Assembly (NCBI GenBank): GCA_015056625.1
Contig: SVFY01000005.1
Span: forward strand, 1-64,000
Length of the DNA stretch: 64,000 nucleotides
Reading direction: 5' to 3'
Origin: Butyrivibrio sp.
GTDB taxonomy: Bacteria > Bacillota > Clostridia > Lachnospirales > Lachnospiraceae
Below the pieces are notes generated by a model. That model saw only the letters and a list, made by a program, of their open reading frames with translations, did not search any database and was not told the origin of the DNA. A program made the translations under genes and the position numbers. Positions 53,903 to 62,611 of this stretch are shown here, piece by piece (positions within the stretch are counted from its first letter, which is position 1; the number at the start of each line of letters is the position of its first letter).

Positions 53903-56209
53903 ATGAAAAAGAAACTGTTGGCATTATTACTTGCCGGGGTTATTGCATCTTCTATGACAGGGTGTGGGACAGAGACTGCAAATCCTGCTCAGGAAGCTGA
54001 GACTTTGATGGATACAGAGGAGAGTACAGAGGCTACAACTGAAAGCTGTACAGAGGAGTCTCCTAAGGAAGAAACAGTTCAGGAAGAGACTTTAAAAGAA
54101 GATAACTCAGATCTCATCACTGGGGAGAATATGCTGACAAATGGGGATTTCTCAGAAGGAACAGACCCCTGGTATACCTTTTGCCAGAATGGAAATTGTG
54201 AGATCAGCGTAAATGCCGATGGAAACCTAGATATAGACATTAAAAGTGTAGGCACCGTTGCACACGGAGTTCAGCTCTACCATGACGGATTTTCTCTGGA
54301 AGAGGGCTGCGTGTACAAGATCTCTTTTGATGCATCATCAGATGTTGACGAAAAGATCCTTGAGATGAGATTTCAGCTAAACGGTGGTGATTATCACGCC
54401 TACTATCTTGAAAATGTTGTTGTTGGCCCGGATATGCAGCACTATGAATATACATTTACCATGAATGAGACAGGAGATCCTGCTCCCAGATTTTGCTTTA
54501 ATATGGGTGCTATAGGAGATATGGACAGCAAAACTCCTGAGCATCATGTTTACCTTGGAAATGTAGTCCTTACCCTTGAGGATGCAACAAACAGAGTTGC
54601 TGGTAACTGGGCAGTAGATGTTCCTGATATCGCTGTAAATCAGATTGGATATCTTCCAAACGCATATAAGAGCGCAACCTTAAGAGGCTCAGCGCTTTCA
54701 GGAAGTGCTCAGCTTATAAATGAAGATACAGGAAAGGCTGTTTTTGAAAAGACAATTGGAAGCAGCATTGATGATCCTGATACCGGAGAGAAAGAAGCAA
54801 TCTTTAACTTCACAGATATCACAGATCCTGGTACATATCATGTAGAAGCTGGAAAGGCTGTATCGCCTTCCTTTAAGATTTCGGATGATGTCTACGATGA
54901 GGCGTTTAAGGCTTCGATCAAGATGCTTTATTATCAGAGATGCGGCACTGAGCTTACCAAGGACCTTGCTGGTGACTTTGCTCATCCGATCTGTCATACA
55001 CAGAAGTCTGTTCTTTATGAAGATAATTCAAAGACACTGGATGTAACTGGCGGCTGGCACGACGCAGGAGATTACGGAAGATACTCAGTTGCAGGAGCCA
55101 AGGCAGTTGCAGACCTGCTTCTTGCTTATGAAAACTATCCTGACGTATTCGACGACAATGTGGGTATCCCTGAAAGTGGAAATGGTATACCAGATATTCT
55201 TGATGAAGCAAGGTATGAGCTTGACTGGCTTTTAAAGATGCAAAGAGAAGACGGCGGCGTTTATCACAAGGTTACATGTCGAAACTTCCCTGGCGAGATC
55301 ATGCCAGAAGATGAGACAGAAGAGCTTGTTATAATGCCTGTGACAACTACAGCTACAGCTGATCTTGCAGGTGTTATGGCAATGGCAAGCCGCGTATATT
55401 CAAATATTGACAAAGAGTTTGCGGACAGATGCCTTGAAGCTGCCAAAAAAGCAGCAGAATTTATAGATAAAACAGAAATAGATACTGTAGGCTACAAGAA
55501 TCCTTCAGATATCTCAACCGGTGAGTATGAAGATGTATGCGATATCGATGAGAGATTCTGGGCATATGCTGAGCTATACAAGACAACAGGTGATAAGTCC
55601 TACGAGGAGTCTCTTAAAACAGTGCTTCCTGATAACGGATATTCCCTTGGATGGCAGGGCGTGGCTGGTTATGGCGGATATGCATATCTTTCTGCCAAGG
55701 ACCTTGATGCTGATACAAAGGCCCTTGTTATGGACGAAGCAGTCAGGTACGCTAAAGAGGTTATATCAAACTCTGCCAAGTATTCCTATGGCTCATCCAT
55801 TGTTGGTGAATACCCATGGGGAAGCAACCTTACAATTGCCAATAACGGAGAGTACCTGTTCCTGATGAATGGCCTTATTGACAAAGTAAATAAGAATGTT
55901 GCAGATATGCAGCTTAATTACCTTTTTGGCAATAATTCAACAGGCTATTCTTTCCTGACTGGTTTTGGTACTTTATATGCTGATCATCCACATCACAGAC
56001 CTTCACAGGCCATGGGAGTGACTGTTCCTGGAATGCTTGTTGGCGGACCCAACAGCGGACTTAATGATGCATATGTTCAAAATGTGCTTAAGGGTTCACC
56101 AAGCGCTAAGTGCTATGCAGATAATTCCCAGAGCTATTCAACTAACGAGATAACAATTTATTGGAATTCACCACTTATTTATCTTCTCGCTGCTGAAATG
56201 GCACATTGA
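53903..56209 (+). CDS. GH9 cellulase/cellodextrinase lipoprotein with CBM4/9-like domain
   Basis: The 768-residue protein is a predicted cell-surface glycoside hydrolase. A lipoprotein signal ends in M-T-G-C (about residue 21), then comes an acidic linker. A CBM4/9-like module starts NMLTNGDFSEGTDPWYTF (about 75-225), then the CelD-type Ig-like domain at VNQIGYLPNAYKS (about 245-335). The GH9 catalytic domain has the nucleophile-activating motif with D387-A-G-D390 in GGWHDAGDYGRYS, the HPHHRPS block, and the general acid E749 in STNEITIYWNSPL. All key residues are intact. It sits 20 bases after the MotE-like gene and 113 before fliK, with ribosome site GAGGAGAG: an enzyme gene inside the flagellar operon. 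Confidence 0.93.
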   Translation: MKKKLLALLLAGVIASSMTGCGTETANPAQEAETLMDTEESTEATTESCTEESPKEETVQEETLKEDNSDLITGENMLTNGDFSEGTDPWYTFCQNGNCEISVNADGNLDIDIKSVGTVAHGVQLYHDGFSLEEGCVYKISFDASSDVDEKILEMRFQLNGGDYHAYYLENVVVGPDMQHYEYTFTMNETGDPAPRFCFNMGAIGDMDSKTPEHHVYLGNVVLTLEDATNRVAGNWAVDVPDIAVNQIGYLPNAYKSATLRGSALSGSAQLINEDTGKAVFEKTIGSSIDDPDTGEKEAIFNFTDITDPGTYHVEAGKAVSPSFKISDDVYDEAFKASIKMLYYQRCGTELTKDLAGDFAHPICHTQKSVLYEDNSKTLDVTGGWHDAGDYGRYSVAGAKAVADLLLAYENYPDVFDDNVGIPESGNGIPDILDEARYELDWLLKMQREDGGVYHKVTCRNFPGEIMPEDETEELVIMPVTTTATADLAGVMAMASRVYSNIDKEFADRCLEAAKKAAEFIDKTEIDTVGYKNPSDISTGEYEDVCDIDERFWAYAELYKTTGDKSYEESLKTVLPDNGYSLGWQGVAGYGGYAYLSAKDLDADTKALVMDEAVRYAKEVISNSAKYSYGSSIVGEYPWGSNLTIANNGEYLFLMNGLIDKVNKNVADMQLNYLFGNNSTGYSFLTGFGTLYADHPHHRPSQAMGVTVPGMLVGGPNSGLNDAYVQNVLKGSPSAKCYADNSQSYSTNEITIYWNSPLIYLLAAEMAH

Positions 56210-56228
56210 AAAAATTCATTTTAAGGGT

Positions 56229-56254
56229 TAAGTATATATTTTAATATCCGATAT
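56229..56254 (+). promoter_or_regulatory. Sigma-28 (SigD)-like promoter before fliK
   Basis: TAAG (56229-56232) and TCCGATAT (56247-56254) are 14 bases apart and match the Bacillus SigD consensus (TAAA, 14-15 bases, GCCGATAT) at 3 of 4 and 7 of 8 positions. It lies between the cellulase gene and fliK. Confidence 0.5.
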
Positions 56255-56322
56255 ACATAGCGTAAGACTATAGGTAAATTATGCCTTATGCTTAAAAACT
56301 AAATACTGAAAGGAGGATTTAG

Positions 56323-57786
56323 ATGGGCGGTGCAAACAGTGCAGTAAGTGCGATTGCAGCTTGCATGACACAGGGCGCTGCAGCTAATGTTTCAAATGTC
56401 TCTACACAGAAGAATTCTTCTAAGGCAGCTGCTACAAGCTTTGACAACATTCTGAATAAGGTTTCTGATACATTTATACAGACCAAGACAGTGGATGTTT
56501 CAAAGGATGTAAACAAACAGCTTGCAAGTTCAAAAGAGACTACTGATGCTGATACCAAGACTGTCAACTTAAAGGACATGACAAATAACGCAAAGAGCGT
56601 AAATGAAAATCCGGCGGATACAGCAGCAATTGTCGATCAGACAGCAGTAAATGAAACAAACAATCAGGTAGTTGATGAAAAGTTGCAGGAAGCCATTAAC
56701 GAAGCGGGGGAAGAGATCATCTCCCAGATTGCAGAAACATTTGATATCTCCGAAGAGGAAATAGTAGATGCAATGCAAGTACTTGGCCTTATGGCTGTGG
56801 ATCTTTTAAATCCAGCTAATCTTACACAGCTTGTAACTGAGATTCAGGGACAGGGCGAGGCCATCGATATTATCACAGATTCTGATATATATACATCACT
56901 GCAGGACCTCATGGAGGGTGCGGAGAGTATGAAGAGCGGACTTATGAATGAGTTCGATCTATCAGAAGAAGATTTACAGGCAGCCATTGAAGACGCCAAG
57001 CAGGGATTTGGCGCAGCGCTTGAAGACGCAGCTGATGAAACAGCTAAGTTTTTAAACGGTGAGGAACTGTCTGAAGAATTTGGAAAAGAAATTGATTTAA
57101 GCAAAGCAAACGCATCCGTGTCTGAGGCGATCACATCGAGTGAGACAGAAGAAAAGCCTGTTGTAGTTGAAACTGATAATAAAAACAGCGGAGAAAACAA
57201 AGGCAACCTTCAAGGCGAAGCTCAGTCAACAAATATTTTCAATCAGGTCATGAACAATATAGCTGATGCAGCAACTGAAGTTGATACTTCATCATTTAAC
57301 AGCTACACTGACAGGACCCAGATGGAAGATATAATCAGACAGATTACGGAAAGAATCACAATCACACAATCTCAATCAGTTACAAGCATAGAGATGCAGC
57401 TTCATCCAGCAAGCCTTGGCCATGTGAATATTCTTTTGACCAGCGGCAAAGACGGAATAGTTGCAAAGTTTACTGCTCAGAACGAGATCGTCAAGGAAGC
57501 GGTGGAGGCACAGATGGCACAGCTTCAACAGAAGTTCAACGAGCAGGGTATCAAGGTAACTTCAGTAGAAGTCACAATTGCAAGCCATGAATTTGAACAA
57601 AACCTTGATCAGCAGGGCGACAGACAGCCAAAAGAAGCATCTCAGGGTAAGAAGGTAAAAGGCCTTAGAAGGATCAACTTATCTGAGATTCCCGATGATG
57701 AAGTGGCTGAGCCTGTAAGCGAAGCTGAAAGGATTGCAGTTTCAATGATGGAAGCAAACGGAAGCACGGTTGACTTCAGCGCATAA
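56323..57786 (+). CDS. fliK: Flagellar hook-length control protein FliK
   Basis: FliK measures hook length and switches export specificity. The 487-residue protein has a long low-complexity, Ala/Asp/Glu-rich N-terminal and middle part, and the conserved C-terminal Flg_hook domain (about 355-430) with IEMQLHPASLGHVNILLTS and a LQQKFNEQGIKVTSVEV stretch. AAAGGAGG precedes the ATG. The long ruler region fits the unusually large hook protein, though hook subunit size and hook length are separate properties. Confidence 0.88.
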   Translation: MGGANSAVSAIAACMTQGAAANVSNVSTQKNSSKAAATSFDNILNKVSDTFIQTKTVDVSKDVNKQLASSKETTDADTKTVNLKDMTNNAKSVNENPADTAAIVDQTAVNETNNQVVDEKLQEAINEAGEEIISQIAETFDISEEEIVDAMQVLGLMAVDLLNPANLTQLVTEIQGQGEAIDIITDSDIYTSLQDLMEGAESMKSGLMNEFDLSEEDLQAAIEDAKQGFGAALEDAADETAKFLNGEELSEEFGKEIDLSKANASVSEAITSSETEEKPVVVETDNKNSGENKGNLQGEAQSTNIFNQVMNNIADAATEVDTSSFNSYTDRTQMEDIIRQITERITITQSQSVTSIEMQLHPASLGHVNILLTSGKDGIVAKFTAQNEIVKEAVEAQMAQLQQKFNEQGIKVTSVEVTIASHEFEQNLDQQGDRQPKEASQGKKVKGLRRINLSEIPDDEVAEPVSEAERIAVSMMEANGSTVDFSA

Positions 57787-57807
57787 ATCTTTTAGGGGAG
57801 ATTAGTT

Positions 57808-58503
57808 ATGGCAGATACAAGTTCAGTAAGTGCAATCATAAAAAATGGTGAAGTAGTTAATTCAGGTATAAAGACAGAAGATCAAAAAGCAGCGTCAAAG
57901 ACTACTCCAAATGGATATGATAAGGATGCTTTCATGCAGATCCTGGTTGCTCAGATGAAGTATCAGGATCCAATGGAGCCAACATCAAATACCGAGTATA
58001 TTTCACAGTACGCTACATTTACTCAGGTTGAGCAGCTTTCAAATATGGCTAATGCTATGAGCCTTTCAAGGGCTTCTGAGATGGTTGGTAAGACTGTTAC
58101 CATTACCCAAACTAATGCTGAAAATGGAACAACTTCTGAAATTCAGGGCGTAGTTGACTATGTTACTTACAGTGGTAATAAAGCATACCTAAACATCAAT
58201 GGAACAGCTTATGACATTGATAATGTATCTCAGGTTCTTGCAACAGATTATGTTGATGCACTTGAAGCTGTTGAAGATTTCCAGAAGGCCATTGATAAGC
58301 TTCCAAATCTTGACATGATAACTGAAGAAGAGCATGGCGAGACAATCGACAATATGTACTCTTATTACAACGACATAATGGATAAGAAAGCAAAGAATCT
58401 CATGAACAAGAACTATGTCACATCACTTCTTCAGTACGTAAACAGAATTGACGACATAAGAGAAGATACGCACAGAACCTTTAAGAAGGCTGATGAAGTC
58501 TAA
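57808..58503 (+). CDS. flgD: Flagellar hook cap protein FlgD
   Basis: FlgD caps the growing hook and allows FlgE assembly. The 231-residue protein has the signature DAFMQILVAQMKYQDPMEP and EYISQYATFTQVEQLSNM near the N-terminus, followed by a short beta domain (about 90-135). Its C-terminal part differs from FlgD of model species: rather than the usual Fn3/FLgD tudor domains it is mostly helical, with NKNYVTSLLQYVNRIDDI. Good ribosome site and conserved position before the hook gene. Confidence 0.92.
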   Translation: MADTSSVSAIIKNGEVVNSGIKTEDQKAASKTTPNGYDKDAFMQILVAQMKYQDPMEPTSNTEYISQYATFTQVEQLSNMANAMSLSRASEMVGKTVTITQTNAENGTTSEIQGVVDYVTYSGNKAYLNINGTAYDIDNVSQVLATDYVDALEAVEDFQKAIDKLPNLDMITEEEHGETIDNMYSYYNDIMDKKAKNLMNKNYVTSLLQYVNRIDDIREDTHRTFKKADEV

Positions 58504-58532
58504 ACATCAGTCAGCAAATGGAGGACAAATAA

Positions 58533-58958
58533 ATGATAATGGATGATCAAAGGTTCATGTCCATTGGCCAGGTCCAGGATCAATATTTAAATCCTAATAC
58601 TCCTAAAGCAGGCAAAGATAAAAATTCTTTGCCTGCAGGAGAAAATTCTTTTGCCCAGGTACTAAATAAAGTTAAGGTTGCATCCGATATTAATAACAGT
58701 GAAGATACTGTTAAGTTTTCTAAGCATGCCCTTAACAGACTCAGCATGAGAAATATCGAGCTTACAGGCGAGCAGATGGAAAGACTAAATCATGGTAAGA
58801 TCGAGGCAGGAGAAAAGGGTATCAAGGATTCACTGATACTGGTTGATCAGCTGGCATTTATTGTTAATGTGCCAAGCAGCACAGTAGTAACAGCAATGGA
58901 TCAGACAGAAAACAAGAACAATGTATTTACTAACATAGACGGAGCGGTTATTGCATGA
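58533..58958 (+). CDS. Conserved flagellar operon protein (TIGR02530-type)
   Basis: This 141-residue protein fits a small family of flagellar operon proteins found beside flgD/flgE in Firmicutes. The conserved block VKFSKHALNRLSMRNIEL is followed by LTGEQMERLNHG and an SLILVDQLAFIVNVPSSTVV strand pair near the end. Its biochemical role is not known. Two in-frame ATG codons (58533 and 58539) could both serve as the start after GGAGGAC. Its stop overlaps a tiny reading frame (ATGA). Confidence 0.85.
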   Translation: MIMDDQRFMSIGQVQDQYLNPNTPKAGKDKNSLPAGENSFAQVLNKVKVASDINNSEDTVKFSKHALNRLSMRNIELTGEQMERLNHGKIEAGEKGIKDSLILVDQLAFIVNVPSSTVVTAMDQTENKNNVFTNIDGAVIA

Positions 58959-59068
58959 TTGGACCGAAGCGGGATACAAGGCCAGAAGGGCCTCCCGTCA
59001 GGAAATCTTTTGATCCGGACAGACTGCCGGATCAGTCGCAAATAGCTTCGTCCGAAATCCGGAAATAA
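58955..59068 (+). CDS. Possible 37-residue coupled small protein
   Basis: A reading frame starts at ATG 58955, overlapping the preceding TGA stop, and ends at TAA 59066-59068. The peptide is basic and proline-rich (MIGPKRDTRPEGPPVRK and on). The stretch uses codons that are rare in the neighbours (CGG, CCG, TCG, CCC) and is clearly more GC-rich. It also contains a perfect 8-bp hairpin TGATCCGG/CCGGATCA (59011-59034). It may be a coupled small protein, or just an RNA structure before flgE. Without homologues it cannot be confirmed. Confidence 0.3.
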   Translation: MIGPKRDTRPEGPPVRKSFDPDRLPDQSQIASSEIRK

Positions 59069-59133
59069 TCCATAGATATCTGGTGAATATTTATGTTTTA
59101 TTTTCATATTTAAAAGATGGAGGACTTTGCCTT

Positions 59134-62100
59134 ATGATGAGATCACTTTATTCTGGTGTTGCAGGACTTCGTACACATCAGACCAAGATGGACGTTCTTG
59201 GTAACAACATTGCCAACGTTAACACAACATCTTACAAATCCCAGTCAATCACATTTTCAGACCTCATGTATCAGACAACCCAGACAGCTTCTGGAGCCAC
59301 AGCCACAAAGGGTGGTGTTAATGCACGTCAGATTGGTCTTGGCGCAAAGTCTGGTGCTATTTCTACAGCAATTGAGTCCCAGGGTGCTACTCAGACAACG
59401 AACAACCCATTCGATATCATGATTACAGGTGACTCTTTCTTTATCGTAAACAATGGTAAGGAAAATCTTTACACAAGAGACGGCTCTTTCTACGTTGATG
59501 GTGCTGGTAACCTTGCTATGCAGTCAAATGGATATTTTGTACAGGGGTGGGTAGCACAGGAAGATAAAGAAACTGGTGAGATCAAGATCAATAAAAATGG
59601 TGGTCTTTCACCTTTGCAGATCATGAGCGCTGATAATTCAACATATTCACCTGCATCAACAACAGCAGCTCTTTATTCTGGCAATATCGATGATCACGAC
59701 ACAAACGTAACATCAGATGATGGTAAGACAATTACTCTTGAGTTCTATGATAATAAGGGCTATCTTTACACAGGAAAATTCACACTTAAGGATACAGGAA
59801 CTGAGCATCTTTTCTCTCTGCAGCTTACTGATATCCTTGATTCTGATGGAAATTCAATAAATAAGAATCTTAATGTTGAAGGTACTGATAAGGTTCTGGA
59901 TCATATATCATTTGGTGACAGATATACATATCCGGCAACAATGGATACTGAGCACTATAAGATCAGTCCTGACACAGTTAATAGTACAGCAACCTTTAGT
60001 GCTGTAGCAGGAACAGTTGAGTATCCTGATATTCCTGCAACAGGAACACTTAGTGATCTTAAAGGAACAAAACTGCTTAATGACGTTTATGGATTAACAG
60101 ATGAAATGATCACAAACAGCACAACTTATAAGTGGGCATCAACATATAAAATTGATTCTGATGGACAACTTGTTGTTTCCTTTACTGAAAAAGTTCAAGA
60201 TAATGTTGAAACAAAAGACGGCTATGAATATGCAAGCTCAGGATCTGCATATAGTTATTATGTTGATACAAATGGAAAAGGCTATGTTGTACCTAATGGG
60301 GGATCAGTTCCTCAGGCTATGAGCTCATTAAACAATAATAACTTTTCCGCCACACTTAAAAATATGTTTTCAATGACAGATGCAGAAATAGCTAATTATG
60401 TCGAGGCGGAAAACGGATATACTTATACCATGTCTACTGATAAAAAGACAATTACAGTAGAAAGAACAAATGGCCTCGGAAGGACTGCAGATACAGCTGT
60501 ATCAAATGCTCTGGAATTGTCAAAAACAGAACTGGATAAGTATAAAGCTGACTATTTCAAAAAGTCATCAGGAACAGATCTGGAAGAAATAGTTGCTGAT
60601 TATGATACAACATACAATGGCAAGATATTCTATACATATAATGGTACTAATCTTGTTATTTATGGATCCAAAGAAGGGGATGCTCAAAAAGAAAAAGTTG
60701 TTAATTGGCCAAATAATGACTTTGGTAATGCAATCAAAACTTTAAAAGACAATGGTGATACTGCTTTTACACAACAGTATGTTTCACTTTCAACTTTAAA
60801 ATCAAAAGTAGCAGATATTAAAGATGGAAGTGGTAATAAAATATTTGCTGATGCTGATGCTTTAGAGACTGCTTTTAAAGACGCGATGGAAATAACAGAG
60901 CCAATTGATTCTGATAATTATTATATTTTCCCAGAATCAATTACAGGAACCAATGGTGTTGATATATATGTTTCTACATCAGATTATGTGATAGATCCTG
61001 ACAATAAGATATTTACTGGAACTAATTTTACTCAGGAATACACAGCTAAAACTGGTTATGATGTAAAAAATGAAACGAAGAGCAGATTCGATAATACTGA
61101 TGGTTCGGTATATGTAACATTTTCAAATCAGGATACTTTGGATAAGTTTAAGCCAGCATTTTTAAGTGATGTTTATGGAGTTGATATAGCAAGTTATATT
61201 CCTCAGAATGAATACTCAGTATCAATTGTTGGTGGTAAGCTTACTATTTCACACGAAACAGATACTTCTAAATCTGGGGAGCCAATAAAGATCGTTGGTG
61301 ATTATAATGTCGACCCATCAAAGAAGAAATCAGACGGAACAACTTCACATTACAACTATGTTACAACAAAGGCAAAAGATAAATACATCAATGTTCCGAT
61401 GAAGGGAAATATCAAAGACCTTATGCAGATTGCATCAGGAACCAATGTTTTCCCAGGGCTTTTAAAGAATGTATACGGGCTTTCAGATGAAGATGCTGAT
61501 GCATATGGTGCAGATGGATCATACGAAATACTTCAGGATGGCAGCATTAATCTGACAACAGGACAGCATTCTGTTCAGCTCCTGTTTGACGCTGCAAATG
61601 GTTCACTTATCTCCGCTGGAGGTGATACATCATCTGCTGATAACAAAAATGAAGGATTGGTTAATATGATATTTGATCAGAAAATACCTGGACTTGAGGC
61701 TTTTGGTTATCAGCAGGGCGCTAATGATGATGGCATACCTGGACATATTACGTTTGATTTTTCAACAGTAACAAACTATAACACATCAGGTTCTTCAACA
61801 ATTAAGGCTGTTAAGGGTGACAAAAAGAGTCTTAACACAGGAAGAGCAGTTGGAGAAATGAATGGTGTCAACATCTCAACAGATGGTCAGATATATGCTA
61901 CCTATTCAAATGGCCAGACCAAGCTTCTTGGACAGATCGCATCAGCTCAGTTTGCTAATGCATCTGGTCTTTCAAAAGAAGGTGACAACCTCTACTCATC
62001 AACTCTTAACTCTGGCGAAGCTACTGTTCAGGATATCACAACAGACGGCGGCTACATGAACACTGGAGTACTTGAGATGTCAAACGTAGACCTTTCAAGA

Positions 62101-62205
62101 GAGTTTACAGAGATGATCACAACACAGCGTGGTTTCCAGGCTAACAGCCGTATCATCACAGTATCAGATACACTTCTTGAGGAACTCACCAACCTTAAGA
62201 GATAA
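59134..62205 (+). CDS. flgE: Oversized flagellar hook protein FlgE
   Basis: FlgE builds the hook. The N-terminal 140 residues (SLYSGVAGLRTHQTKMDVLG, NNIANVNTTSYKSQ) and the C-terminal DLSREFTEMITTQRGFQANS are standard. The start is ATG 59134 (or 59137), ten bases after GGAGG (59119-59123); the in-frame ATG at 59092 is earlier and unconserved. At 1,023 residues it is over twice the usual length. The extra sequence (about 260-850) contains a recurring module with a short helix and V-Y-G core: LLNDVYGLTDE (314-324), LKNMFSMTDAE (408-418), FLSDVYGVD (676-684) and LLKNVYGLSDED (776-787), with weaker copies near 473 and 583. The insert's middle is more AT-rich than the ends. A hypervariable surface-exposed region is likely. 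Confidence 0.93.
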   Translation: MMRSLYSGVAGLRTHQTKMDVLGNNIANVNTTSYKSQSITFSDLMYQTTQTASGATATKGGVNARQIGLGAKSGAISTAIESQGATQTTNNPFDIMITGDSFFIVNNGKENLYTRDGSFYVDGAGNLAMQSNGYFVQGWVAQEDKETGEIKINKNGGLSPLQIMSADNSTYSPASTTAALYSGNIDDHDTNVTSDDGKTITLEFYDNKGYLYTGKFTLKDTGTEHLFSLQLTDILDSDGNSINKNLNVEGTDKVLDHISFGDRYTYPATMDTEHYKISPDTVNSTATFSAVAGTVEYPDIPATGTLSDLKGTKLLNDVYGLTDEMITNSTTYKWASTYKIDSDGQLVVSFTEKVQDNVETKDGYEYASSGSAYSYYVDTNGKGYVVPNGGSVPQAMSSLNNNNFSATLKNMFSMTDAEIANYVEAENGYTYTMSTDKKTITVERTNGLGRTADTAVSNALELSKTELDKYKADYFKKSSGTDLEEIVADYDTTYNGKIFYTYNGTNLVIYGSKEGDAQKEKVVNWPNNDFGNAIKTLKDNGDTAFTQQYVSLSTLKSKVADIKDGSGNKIFADADALETAFKDAMEITEPIDSDNYYIFPESITGTNGVDIYVSTSDYVIDPDNKIFTGTNFTQEYTAKTGYDVKNETKSRFDNTDGSVYVTFSNQDTLDKFKPAFLSDVYGVDIASYIPQNEYSVSIVGGKLTISHETDTSKSGEPIKIVGDYNVDPSKKKSDGTTSHYNYVTTKAKDKYINVPMKGNIKDLMQIASGTNVFPGLLKNVYGLSDEDADAYGADGSYEILQDGSINLTTGQHSVQLLFDAANGSLISAGGDTSSADNKNEGLVNMIFDQKIPGLEAFGYQQGANDDGIPGHITFDFSTVTNYNTSGSSTIKAVKGDKKSLNTGRAVGEMNGVNISTDGQIYATYSNGQTKLLGQIASAQFANASGLSKEGDNLYSSTLNSGEATVQDITTDGGYMNTGVLEMSNVDLSREFTEMITTQRGFQANSRIITVSDTLLEELTNLKR

Positions 62206-62242
62206 TATTTAAAAAGATCAGTAAAGGCAAATCCATCAGATC

Positions 62243-62276
62243 AAATTCCCAGGACCTGTGTCCTGGGAATTTTTTT
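62243..62276 (+). terminator. Rho-independent terminator after flgE
   Basis: AAATTCCCAGGAC (62243-62255) pairs exactly with GTCCTGGGAATTT (62260-62272) around a four-base loop and runs into a T tract to 62276. It divides the flagellar cluster into two transcripts, or trims transcription before motA. Confidence 0.93.
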
Positions 62277-62611
62277 GAATTAATACATAAAAAATTTATT
62301 CAATTAATACTGTATTCCACAGCAAAAAGTGTTACAATAAGTTCGATACCACAATATCTAGTACTATGCCTATTTATATGTTGTGGTATGTCAAGGATGA
62401 GTTGGTGGGGGAATACGGATATCTTCAATTAAATTTCAAATTGAAATCCCCAAAATGAAATTATGCTGCAATTATGTCTAAAATGTGAACAGTTTTAGCG
62501 GCTTTTGGAGTGCAAAAGTGTTAAAATTAAGGTGTCTGGAAATTTAATTTCAAAAACACCTGAAAAAATTAGAAATTTTGAAATTTTCAAATAATAAAAG
62601 GGGGAAATGTT
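62277..62611 (+). other. 335-base non-coding leader/intergenic region before motA
   Basis: I see no convincing gene here. The region is AT-rich and holds several inverted repeats: ATACCACAA/TTGTGGTAT (62346-62354 with 62381-62389) and GGTGT/ACACC (62531-62535 with 62556-62560) enclosing a palindromic GAAATTTAATTTC. A TACAAT (62333-62338) could be a -10 box but lacks a good -35 partner. The 62390-62420 stretch with GGTGGGGG is the only G-rich part. A structured 5' leader of motA or a regulatory site cluster is possible; no known riboswitch pattern was recognised. Confidence 0.45.

Noticed and set aside
62346-62389. Intrinsic terminator from the ATACCACAA/TTGTGGTAT repeat
   Set aside because: The loop is 26 bases and no T tract follows; a strong terminator already lies at 62243-62276.
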